Positions 1 to 7,013 of a DNA stretch of 32,022 nt are shown piece by piece. The stretch is from a virus. The notes under the pieces are model-generated. The model worked only from the letters and a program-made list of their open reading frames with translations. It searched no databases and had not been told where the DNA came from. Numbering within the stretch: position 1 is the first letter of the stretch; each line of letters opens with the position of its first letter. A program made the translations under genes and the position numbers. The DNA is taken from positions 1-32,022 of the IMG/VR virus record IMGVR_UViG_3300046536_000093; one strand, written 5' to 3'.

Positions 1-1
1 C

Positions 2-346
2 GACTACATCATCGAGATGGGCCAGTCGGGCTATGGCACCGGGACCGCGTGCATGCTGTCCGCCTATCACCCGCCCGCACCGCCGACCGATACCAAGCCA
101 CCGACAGGAGGGGAACCAGTGCCGCTGCCCGTGTCCAAGCCGAACGATCCGGTGCTCCTCGCGTCCCCCGCGCCGGTCACCCACTACAACCTCGACGCCA
201 CGGTGGAGTCCACCGGTCACAGCGCGCTCATCGACCAGTTCAGCCCGATCGAGATGGTCAACGGCACCAGCCACTTTCGCCTCATCACGCGGTCATCCGA
301 CCATCGACTCATCCTCGTCAAGGCCACCTCGACGAAGCCCGCCTGA
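2..346 (+). CDS. Partial hypothetical protein, 5' end outside window
   Basis: The frame is open from base 2 to the TGA at 344-346, so the gene probably begins upstream of the window. The first part is rich in Gly and Ser. It is followed by a Pro/Thr linker (PPAPPTDTKPPTGG), which often separates domains in phage lysins. A strong Shine-Dalgarno-like stretch (aggagggg, 106-113) precedes a GTG at 119 in the same frame, so a separate 75-residue protein starting there is also possible. The C-terminal part has alternating polar and hydrophobic residues without a recognised motif. Three small membrane-protein genes follow, so a link with lysis is conceivable but unproven. All three forward frames are open near the window start, which weakens the frame choice. 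Confidence 0.45.
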   Translation, partial: DYIIEMGQSGYGTGTACMLSAYHPPAPPTDTKPPTGGEPVPLPVSKPNDPVLLASPAPVTHYNLDATVESTGHSALIDQFSPIEMVNGTSHFRLITRSSDHRLILVKATSTKPA

Positions 347-386
347 TGATGACGGCAGTACCATCGACCACGGCATGGAGGACTAG

Positions 387-647
387 ATGATCCTGGGACG
401 TCCGACGAACCTCTGGCTGGGGTTCCTCACATCGGCCACGAGCCTCGTCGCCCTGCTCGTCGTGACGCTCGGCCACGCCGACGGCGACGTGGTCGCCACG
501 GTAGCGGCAGCCATCACGCTGGTCGAAGGCGCGTTCATCGCACTGGTCGCAGGCCAGCCGCCCACGGTCAACTCGGGCGACACCGTCAAGGTCGTCACCC
601 AGACACCGCAGGGCCAGCCCAACACCGTGACGCCGACCACCGTCTGA
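387..647 (+). CDS. Small two-helix membrane protein, holin-like candidate
   Basis: This 86-residue protein has two hydrophobic segments, about residues 8-28 and 35-57, separated by a short acidic turn (HADGD). The tail (58-86) is polar and Thr/Gln-rich. The ATG is preceded by a good ribosome site (GGAGG at 378-382). Size, two-helix topology and a hydrophilic C-terminus match class II holins, small phage proteins that permeabilise the inner membrane at lysis. It is the first of three consecutive tiny membrane-protein genes, and its stop overlaps the next start as TGATG. No holin family motif can be named, so the lysis role is inferred from topology and position only. Confidence 0.6.
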   Translation: MILGRPTNLWLGFLTSATSLVALLVVTLGHADGDVVATVAAAITLVEGAFIALVAGQPPTVNSGDTVKVVTQTPQGQPNTVTPTTV

Positions 648-862
648 TGGCCCTCGCCTTGACTGTCGTCGTCATCCTGGTCGCGCTCGCGGTCGTGTCG
701 CTCATCGAGGGCTGGGCCGTTGCGCATCATCAGCCGACCATCAGCGAGGACGCCCAACGCTTCAACTTCGCGGCCGGCGGTCAGATCGTGGCGGGGCTGT
801 CGCTCCTCCTCGGTGTGGTCATCGGCTGGTTCGTCGCACACTTCAACGACACCCCGCACTAG
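647..862 (+). CDS. Small two-helix membrane protein
   Basis: This 71-residue protein has an N-terminal hydrophobic helix (about residues 2-24) and a second one (about 41-66), with a charged loop between. The ATG shares its A with the stop of the previous gene, so translation is probably coupled. With the preceding and following genes it forms a trio of membrane proteins of 68-86 residues. Such pairs or trios in phages are often holin with antiholin, but nothing in this sequence identifies which is which. It could equally be a membrane protein of unknown role. Confidence 0.6.
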   Translation: MALALTVVVILVALAVVSLIEGWAVAHHQPTISEDAQRFNFAAGGQIVAGLSLLLGVVIGWFVAHFNDTPH

Positions 863-871
863 GAGCCGCCC

Positions 872-1078
872 ATGTTGAGCCGTCTCGTCCTTGCACTAGT
901 CGTCGCAGTCGTCGTCGGTCTGGTGTGTATCCTTCTCGGCAACATCCTCGCCACGCTGAAGGTGCCGATCGCCATCACCATCGGGGACTTCCTCTCGGCG
1001 TGGGGATGGGTCATCGGCGTCCTGGCAGGTCTCTGGTACTTCTTCTCGGGCGGATCGTTCCCCTCATTCGGCAAGTAG
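872..1078 (+). CDS. Small two-helix membrane protein
   Basis: This 68-residue protein has a strongly hydrophobic N-terminal helix (about 2-29, Val/Leu-rich) and a second helix (about 44-61) containing Trp and Phe. A short Gly/Ser tail ends in Lys. An AGGAG ribosome site at 861-865 lies seven bases before the ATG. It is the third member of the membrane-protein trio between the partial gene at the left edge and the terminase genes. A holin, antiholin or other lysis accessory role is possible from topology, without motif support. Confidence 0.6.
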   Translation: MLSRLVLALVVAVVVGLVCILLGNILATLKVPIAITIGDFLSAWGWVIGVLAGLWYFFSGGSFPSFGK

Positions 1079-1088
1079 GAGGCATCAC

Positions 1089-1370
1089 GTGGCAGACACA
1101 CTCGTCGCAGGCACCCCGCGCCGGCTTCTCGTGGACGGTCGCAACCCGTTCGCAGACGAGACCATCACGGCAACGGGCAACATCGTCATCCGGGCAGCCG
1201 ACGCCGACGGCAACGTCTTCGTCGACACGGCCGATGGCGCAGCGGATGGCGACGTCGCCTCCGTGAGCGTCGATCCGGGCAGCGAGGACACCAACCGCAC
1301 CGCAGGCTCCGACGACATCACGATCAGCGTCCCGGTCGTAGCGACGCCGCTCGCCGTCACCCTCGAATGA
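1089..1370 (+). CDS. Hypothetical acidic Thr/Asp/Ala-rich protein
   Basis: This 93-residue protein starts at GTG, eight bases after the ribosome site AGGAGG (1077-1082). It is acidic and rich in Asp, Ala, Thr and Val, in short alternating stretches typical of beta-structured virion or decoration proteins. No cysteine, membrane segment or known motif is visible. It sits between the membrane-protein trio and the terminase genes. A small structural protein is a guess from composition only. Its stop overlaps the next start as ATGA. Confidence 0.55.
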   Translation: MADTLVAGTPRRLLVDGRNPFADETITATGNIVIRAADADGNVFVDTADGAADGDVASVSVDPGSEDTNRTAGSDDITISVPVVATPLAVTLE

Positions 1371-1639
1371 ACCGCTGCGGCGACACCGACCATCGGTTCG
1401 CCAAGTTCGACGACGCCACAATCTTCTGTCAGCGATGCGGCGAACAACGGGTGATGGACGTGCAGGCACTCATTGCCAAGCTGCCGACCATCACCTACCT
1501 ATCCTGTCCGCATCCGCACTGGTCGCCTTACGTCTACCCGACGTGGCTGCCGACCATCACGTATGGCACGGTGACGACTGGCAGCACGACGAGCGCGCCA
1601 CTCGATGACCACAACGTCACCTATACGGTGATCTCGTGA
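1367..1639 (+). CDS. Hypothetical protein with N-terminal zinc-ribbon-like motif
   Basis: The 90-residue product begins with a candidate metal-binding module: C4, H9, then CQRC at 21-24. A helical stretch (VMDVQALIAKL) follows, then a Pro/Tyr/Thr-rich C-terminal half. The arrangement resembles the very short zinc ribbons found repeatedly elsewhere in this window. The start ATG overlaps the preceding stop, and the end overlaps the next GTG start. Function is not recognised. Confidence 0.55.
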   Translation: MNRCGDTDHRFAKFDDATIFCQRCGEQRVMDVQALIAKLPTITYLSCPHPHWSPYVYPTWLPTITYGTVTTGSTTSAPLDDHNVTYTVIS

Positions 1640-1821
1640 GCGCCAAGGTCGTCATTGAGCAGACCGATGTCGGCTGGAACGTGGAAGTCACCGACGCCGA
1701 CCTCGTCGATGTGGTGACAGCCGGCACATCCGTCGCGGTGTCGGTCCACCCCGACGAGGACGACCACGGCAAGCCGCTAGCCGTCAACCTGGCACCGAGC
1801 GTCACAACGACCGTCACCTAG
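1636..1821 (+). CDS. Small hypothetical protein
   Basis: This 61-residue acidic protein starts at a GTG that overlaps the end of the preceding gene. It is mainly Val, Thr, Asp and Ser with predicted beta character and no cysteine, and it ends in a Thr-rich tail. It lies immediately upstream of the small terminase gene, separated by nine bases that include a GAGGGG ribosome site. Composition resembles the protein encoded at 1089-1370 (Asp/Val/Thr-rich), but no clear homology is visible. Function unknown. Confidence 0.5.
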   Translation: MSAKVVIEQTDVGWNVEVTDADLVDVVTAGTSVAVSVHPDEDDHGKPLAVNLAPSVTTTVT

Positions 1822-1830
1822 AGGGGATAC

Positions 1831-2256
1831 ATGGCGCGTCCGACGAAGCTGACGCCAGAGCTGATGACGGGCATCGTCACGCTCATCCAGCACGCCGTCC
1901 ATCCGACTGTGGCGGCGGCTTCGTTCGGTGTGGCATCGTCTACCTTCTTCGAATGGATCGCTCGCGGCGAAGGTCGGTCTGAGCGCGGCATGGGTGACCC
2001 TCTCTACATGGAGTTTGCGGATGCCGTGCGTGCGGCAGAGGACCAGGCCGAGTCCGCGTTGGTGCAACTCGCCATCACCAAGGCCAAGACGTCGGCCGAT
2101 GCCATCGCCATCCTCGAGCGACGGTTCAGGGATCGGTGGAAGCGGACCGATGAGGTGAGCGTCAACATCCGCCTCCTGGCAGAGAAGCTGGCGGGCGAAG
2201 GACTCGATCCGAAGGAAGTCATCGCCGAGGCAGAGCGCATCTTGAGCGAGGCATGA
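1831..2256 (+). CDS. terS: Terminase small subunit (HTH DNA-binding)
   Basis: This 141-residue protein starts with MARPTKLTPEL and a helix-turn-helix (about 10-50) in which a helix with the TVAAASFGV turn is followed by the recognition helix SSTFFEWIARG. This layout is typical of small terminase subunits, which recognise the phage packaging site and recruit the large subunit. A helical region (about 65-105) follows, likely for oligomerisation, and the C-terminal helix ends in ILSEA. Length suits the family (about 120-180). The gene directly precedes and overlaps the large terminase (ATGA at 2253), the standard order. A GAGGGG ribosome site is well placed before the ATG. Confidence 0.85.
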   Translation: MARPTKLTPELMTGIVTLIQHAVHPTVAAASFGVASSTFFEWIARGEGRSERGMGDPLYMEFADAVRAAEDQAESALVQLAITKAKTSADAIAILERRFRDRWKRTDEVSVNIRLLAEKLAGEGLDPKEVIAEAERILSEA

Positions 2257-3572
2257 CGAGCCTCTACAAGCTCCCGTATGAGGAGGCGGCTGGCGTCATG
2301 GCGCTGGCCGCAGCCTCTATCCGGGCGCGCGAGGGCAAGGCTCCCGAGTGGAAGCCGTATCCGCACCAAGTCCCGCCGGACGGCCTGTGGAATGTTTGGC
2401 TCCTCATGGCCGGACGCGGCGCCGGCAAGACGGACGCGGGCGCTCACTATGTCGATGCTCACGCCAACGGTCCAGCCTGTCTACCGGGCAAGACGCCACA
2501 CCGTATCGCCATCGTCTCCACGACACACGACGACGCAGTCGATACCTGCGTTCGTGGTGAGTCGGGACTACTCAACGTCAACCGTCGCATCCGCTTCCGT
2601 CCTGGCGCGCAACTGACCGCAGATCTGACGTGGCCCAACGGCGCTGAGGCGGCACTGTTCGGGACGTTCGCACCCGAGGACGTCGAGCGGTTCCGTGGTC
2701 CGCAGCATTGCCTTGTGTGGGGTGATGAGGTCGCCTCGTGGCGCAAGCTCGAAGAGGCGTGGGACATGATCCAGTTCGGGCTGCGGCTCGGCTCGCACCC
2801 GCACATCGTTCTGACGACCACGCCCAAGGGCCGGCGCAAGTTCCTCGAGATCATGCGTGAGGCTGGCACCATCACCGTCACGGCGCGGACCGACGACAAT
2901 CCGGCGCTGCCATTCGAACGACGCGAGGCCCTCTATCGCAAGTACGGCGGGACGACCATCGGGCGTCAGGAGTTGAACGCCGAGATACTGACCGAGGTCG
3001 CAGGCGCGCTGTGGAAGCGTGCGATGATCGAGATGACCCGCGCACCGATGCCGGACCTGACGCGCATCGTGGTCGCCATCGACCCATCGGCCACGTCCAC
3101 CGAGAGCGCGGACGAGTGCGGCATCGTCGTCGCGGGCATCAACATCATGGGCCACGGCTTCGTGCTGGAAGACCTGACGCAGCGCACGGACCCGGCGTCG
3201 TGGGCTGCTATCGCCATCGGCGCATATCGACGATGGAAGGCTGATCGCGTCATCGCCGAGACGAACAACGGTGGCGAGATGGTCGGCCTCGTCATCCACT
3301 CGCTGGACTCGTCAGTGTCGTACAAGGCAGTCACCGCATCACGCGGCAAGCAGACACGAGCCGAGCCGATCTCCGCGCTGTACGAGCAGGGCAAGGTTCA
3401 CCACGTCGGCTCGTTCGAGCTACTCGAGGACCAGATGTGCCAGTGGATACCGGGCGAGAAGTCGCCGGACCGCATGGACGCGCTCGTCTGGGCGCTGACC
3501 GAGCTGATGATCGATGACGGCTCTGACCCGTGGGCGCAGCTGGCCGGTCAGCGGGTCGGGGCGGTGGCATGA
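2253..3572 (+). CDS. terL: Terminase large subunit (ATPase-nuclease)
   Basis: This 439-residue packaging motor pumps DNA into the prohead and cuts it. The N-terminal ATPase domain has a Walker A motif AGRGAGKT (53-60), a Walker B strand ending in GDE (LVWGDE, 154-159) and the coupling motif TTTPKG (188-193). The C-terminal RNase H-like nuclease domain begins around 270. It carries acidic residues at D277 (VAIDPS), E336 (IAETNNG) and D406/D409 (PDRMDAL), the expected metal-binding triad. Length is normal for the family. It overlaps the small subunit upstream and a tiny membrane-protein gene downstream, just before the portal. All key motifs appear intact. Confidence 0.95.
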   Translation: MTSLYKLPYEEAAGVMALAAASIRAREGKAPEWKPYPHQVPPDGLWNVWLLMAGRGAGKTDAGAHYVDAHANGPACLPGKTPHRIAIVSTTHDDAVDTCVRGESGLLNVNRRIRFRPGAQLTADLTWPNGAEAALFGTFAPEDVERFRGPQHCLVWGDEVASWRKLEEAWDMIQFGLRLGSHPHIVLTTTPKGRRKFLEIMREAGTITVTARTDDNPALPFERREALYRKYGGTTIGRQELNAEILTEVAGALWKRAMIEMTRAPMPDLTRIVVAIDPSATSTESADECGIVVAGINIMGHGFVLEDLTQRTDPASWAAIAIGAYRRWKADRVIAETNNGGEMVGLVIHSLDSSVSYKAVTASRGKQTRAEPISALYEQGKVHHVGSFELLEDQMCQWIPGEKSPDRMDALVWALTELMIDDGSDPWAQLAGQRVGAVA

Positions 3573-3721
3573 ACTCCCCCTACATCGAGCCCGCCTACGC
3601 ACTCATCGTGGCCGCCGCTGCCTGGGTTTGGCCCCCCTTGGCCCTCGCAGTGGCGGCCCTCTACCTCATCGCCATCATCATCATCAACGACCGACGCGCT
3701 GTCCCAGAGGTGCGTGAGTGA
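3569..3721 (+). CDS. Tiny membrane protein between terminase and portal
   Basis: This 50-residue protein has a start ATG overlapping the terminase stop. A longer reading from an upstream start would sit inside the terminase gene and add an Arg/Gly-rich segment, so the overlapping ATG is preferred. Residues 10-39 are almost entirely hydrophobic with a Pro-Pro kink at 22-23, giving one long or two short membrane helices. The polar tail is DRRAVPEVRE. The end overlaps the portal start as GTGA. Function is unknown. A membrane protein in this position is not a standard part of the packaging module. Confidence 0.55.
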   Translation: MNSPYIEPAYALIVAAAAWVWPPLALAVAALYLIAIIIINDRRAVPEVRE

Positions 3722-5967
3722 GCATCAACGTCCTGCCGCGCACCATCGTCGCCAAGGCGTCCCCGATGGGACCGGCTGCCGGCATCCTCCAGACCGAGTA
3801 CCCGCTGATGTCCATCCTCGGCAAGCAGACCGAGCAGCAGAAGATGCAGATGGCGTGGAAGCTCGGGATCTCGGTGCCGTGGATACGCGCAGCCGAGCGC
3901 GTCATCGGCGGCGAGTTCGCGACCGTGCCGTGGCACCTCGAGGACGACAACGAGGAGACCATCGAGAAGGGCGACGCCTTCGACCTCATCGCCACGCCGC
4001 AGATGAACACGACGCTCGGCAAGAAGCTGACGCGCAACGACCTCTGGCGGCTGACGTGCCGGCACATGGGGCTGTGCGGCAACGCCTTCTGGTACCTCGA
4101 CGGGCTGAACACGTACGGCCAGCCGAACGCCATCCTGTACATCCGCCCGGATCGCATGACGCCCGTCGACGATGAGCAGGGCAACCTCATCGGCTGGCTC
4201 ATCGACAAGACGCAGAACGACCCCGGCATCGGCGTGCGCCTGGAGCAGATCGTCCAGTTCATGTTCGAGCCACCGGACGTCGGGCATTTCGGCATCGGCC
4301 TCGTGGAGTCGGCGCTGATGAAGGCGCAGCTTTCGACGGCGCTCGACCGCCATCTCGGCAACGTCATCGACGCGGGCGGCAGGCTGTCGGGCATCATGGC
4401 CCCGAAGGGCGGCGCGCTCGGGCCTGACCAGATGATGTCGCTCGAGCGCGACTGGCGCAGCGTGGTGGAGCAGGACAACGCGGCCAAGCGGCTCCAGCTC
4501 GTGGCCGCTCCGGTGGACTTCACCCCGACCACGATGACGCTCAACGAGATCGGCATCCGCGACCTCATCACCGGGGCTCGTGACGACCTGCTCGGATTGT
4601 GGGGCGTCCCGATCTCGAAGCTCGGCATCCACGACCGCGGCAAGGGGCTCGGCGCGTCGAACATCATCGAGAACGACGACGCGGTGCTGTGGATCGATGC
4701 CGTCAAGCCCCGACTCGGTGGGCATGACGAGGGCGGCTTCGTCGAGGCGGTGCAAGCGCTGCTCGACCGCTTCGCCGTCACCGACGGGACGTGCGAGCTC
4801 GTCATCGAGGAGCCGACCTTCGACGACGACGCACCGAAGTACGTCGAGGCACAGCAGGCGCTCAACCTCCCGCTCCGCAACCGCGAGCGCCGGGACATCT
4901 TGGGCCTCGAGCCGCTGGGCGACGACGTCATCAACCCCGAGACCGGGCTGCCGCTCGACGACGAGGTGTGGATGCCGATGACGATGGTCCGCGCGTTCAT
5001 CGCGCCATCCGAGGGCCAGCTGCTGCCGGCACCCGCCGCGGCGACGCCGATGGAGACCGACGCGGCAGGACGGGCAGCGGGTGAGACAGGCACGAGCGGC
5101 ACGGCGTCCGATACGTCCGTCAACGCGCAGGGCAGCGCGTTCGGCAAGGCCGATACCAGCGGGCTGCACCAGAGCCTCGTCAAGCTCCGCACCGGCATCG
5201 ACGCCCGCCTGACGCCACGGGTGCGCCGTGCGGTAGCCACGTTCCTCGACGAGCAGCGGCACGACATCGCGGAGCGCATCCGCAAGCACGCCGCGCACCT
5301 TGCATCCGATCCGGGCGACACGTCCGTCTGGTTCCCGGCCAACGTCTACGACAAGAAGCTCGCCGCCGCACTCGCACCATCGCTCGAGACGGTCGCTTCC
5401 ACGGTCTCGACGCACATCGGCACGGCCCTCCCGACGATGAAGGCGCAGCCGGTCGGCGGACCCGTCGACAAGGTGCTCCAGCGCGGCGCGGCACGGGTGA
5501 CGCGCATCAACCAGACGACACGCGACCGCATCCAGTCCATCCTCGCGTCGGGCGTGGCCGAGGGCTACACCGTGCTCGAGATCGCGGACGCCATCGAAGC
5601 CGGCGCGTCGAACCTCGTGGACAGCGTCCTCGGCAGCATCGGCACCGTCTTCGACGAATACCGCTCGGAGATGATCGCGCGCACCGAGCTGATGGACGCC
5701 TACAACGCCGCCGCGCTCGGTTCCTACTCCGACGCGGGCATCGAGATGGTCGAGGCCATCGACGGCGACCAGGACCAGGAGTGCATCGACCGCGTGGCGA
5801 ACAACCCGTACACCATCGGCGAGGCCGACGCGGAAGAGGATCATCCGAACGGCACGCTGGACTGGGTGCCGGTCATGCCGGGGATGGCGTCGCTCGGATG
5901 CATCACACCAGAACTGGTGCCCGACGACCAGGTGCCGTTCATCCTGCTCACGACTGGAGGAAGATGA
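3718..5967 (+). CDS. Portal protein fused to C-terminal MuF-like domain
   Basis: This 749-residue protein starts at GTG overlapping the previous stop. Residues of about 1-430 read as an HK97-type portal, the dodecameric ring through which DNA enters and leaves the head. Helical segments such as SVPWIRAAERVIGGEFATVP, a DRM/TPV region and the basal GVPISKLG motif are visible. A Pro/Ala/Gly-rich linker (about 430-480) leads to a helical region. From about 560 to 735 comes a MuF (minor head protein) domain with the ARTELMDAYN helix at 654-663, a conserved C-IDRVANNPY element and DHPNGTLDWVPVMP near the end. The common HPxCRC cluster is replaced, so the cysteine pair is missing. MuF proteins are ejected or structural head proteins usually encoded separately. 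Confidence 0.85.
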   Translation: MSINVLPRTIVAKASPMGPAAGILQTEYPLMSILGKQTEQQKMQMAWKLGISVPWIRAAERVIGGEFATVPWHLEDDNEETIEKGDAFDLIATPQMNTTLGKKLTRNDLWRLTCRHMGLCGNAFWYLDGLNTYGQPNAILYIRPDRMTPVDDEQGNLIGWLIDKTQNDPGIGVRLEQIVQFMFEPPDVGHFGIGLVESALMKAQLSTALDRHLGNVIDAGGRLSGIMAPKGGALGPDQMMSLERDWRSVVEQDNAAKRLQLVAAPVDFTPTTMTLNEIGIRDLITGARDDLLGLWGVPISKLGIHDRGKGLGASNIIENDDAVLWIDAVKPRLGGHDEGGFVEAVQALLDRFAVTDGTCELVIEEPTFDDDAPKYVEAQQALNLPLRNRERRDILGLEPLGDDVINPETGLPLDDEVWMPMTMVRAFIAPSEGQLLPAPAAATPMETDAAGRAAGETGTSGTASDTSVNAQGSAFGKADTSGLHQSLVKLRTGIDARLTPRVRRAVATFLDEQRHDIAERIRKHAAHLASDPGDTSVWFPANVYDKKLAAALAPSLETVASTVSTHIGTALPTMKAQPVGGPVDKVLQRGAARVTRINQTTRDRIQSILASGVAEGYTVLEIADAIEAGASNLVDSVLGSIGTVFDEYRSEMIARTELMDAYNAAALGSYSDAGIEMVEAIDGDQDQECIDRVANNPYTIGEADAEEDHPNGTLDWVPVMPGMASLGCITPELVPDDQVPFILLTTGGR

Positions 5968-7013
5968 TGGCTGAAGGCACACTCGGCGGGACGAAGATCA
6001 GCGACCTCCCGCGCTCATCGTTCGCATACTGCGAGCCCAACGGCGGGACCTGCCACTTCCCGATCCGCGACAAGAACGGCAAGGCCGATGCCGCGCATGT
6101 CCGCAACGCGCTGGCGCGGCTGTCGTCGTCACCGTTCGAGGCGAAGGCACGCCCGAAGGTCGAAGCGGCTGCGAAGGAACTTGGCATCGGCGAGCCGGCG
6201 GGCAAGGCGCTCGGCGAGCTGAAGGCCGAGCCGATGTCCACCAACCAGCTCGACAAGTGGCTGTCCGGTCGCATCCCCCGCCGCGTGCTGGTGCTCCCTT
6301 TCGGCGGTCCGATCCCGCGCGCAGGTGCGCCCTACGGCGTGGACATCGACGACGAGTGGTTCGATGAGCGCACGGACACCATCGACGGCCACGCCGCGCT
6401 CAAGGCGTCGAACCGCCGGCTGGTGGACTTCCACCACGAGCAGGACCCGACCGGCGTGATGAAGGGTGCCATCCTCGGGCACGTGGACATCGACGACGAG
6501 GCCGAGACCGTCAGCATCGACGGCAACGACTACGTCGGGCGCTGGGGCGATTTCTGGGCCAACGCGGGCGAGAAGCGCCGCCAGCTGGTCGCGTACCTCG
6601 AGAAGCGCAACGTGCCGCTGTACGGATCGAGCCAGGCGGCGTACAAGAAGGCCACCGGCGGCCACATCGACACGTGGCCGCTCATCCGCCACACCATCAC
6701 CACCTCACCGCAGAACACCTACGCGGTCGTGCCGTCCCTGAAGGCGATGTTGACCGCTCCGACCCTCGACGAGATACCGGCCGACGCGCTCAAGGCGCTG
6801 CTGGTCGGACTCGACACCCAGACGCAGGAACTTCTCCTGAACTCACCAGACGCGGCGGTGCAAGCTTCCGCGCTGGTCGGCGATGGGGCGGCGAAGGCAG
6901 GCCGGGTGCTATCCGCTAGGACTATCCAACGGCTGCAGGAGGCGATGGACATCCTCGATGCACTCGTGGCATCGGGAGCCGTCGTGCTCGCACCCGAACA
7001 GGAGAACACATGA
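5967..7013 (+). CDS. Prohead maturation protease with N-terminal DUF6582-like domain
   Basis: This 348-residue protein was assigned to ATG 5967 because GGAGG (5956-5960) lies six bases upstream; ATG 5964 is the alternative. Residues 12-75 match a short phage domain in which LPRSSFAYC, HFPIRDKNGKAD and AHVRNALARL precede a basic helix. It resembles DUF6582 by memory. Residues of about 105-260 look like the phage prohead serine protease group, which cleaves scaffold and capsid. Candidate catalytic residues are H156/H157 (VDFHHEQ), S221/S222 (LYGSSQ) and a GHIDTWPLIRHT element near 232. The C-terminal helical tail (310-340) may act as a scaffold-like segment. It sits between portal and capsid, the expected place. 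Confidence 0.75.
   Translation: MAEGTLGGTKISDLPRSSFAYCEPNGGTCHFPIRDKNGKADAAHVRNALARLSSSPFEAKARPKVEAAAKELGIGEPAGKALGELKAEPMSTNQLDKWLSGRIPRRVLVLPFGGPIPRAGAPYGVDIDDEWFDERTDTIDGHAALKASNRRLVDFHHEQDPTGVMKGAILGHVDIDDEAETVSIDGNDYVGRWGDFWANAGEKRRQLVAYLEKRNVPLYGSSQAAYKKATGGHIDTWPLIRHTITTSPQNTYAVVPSLKAMLTAPTLDEIPADALKALLVGLDTQTQELLLNSPDAAVQASALVGDGAAKAGRVLSARTIQRLQEAMDILDALVASGAVVLAPEQENT

Noticed and set aside
3661-5982. 773-codon minus-strand frame antisense to the portal gene
   Set aside because: It is rich in Arg, Asp, His and Val with no motif and mirrors the codon bias of the portal gene, which has clear homology features. It is a GC-driven shadow.
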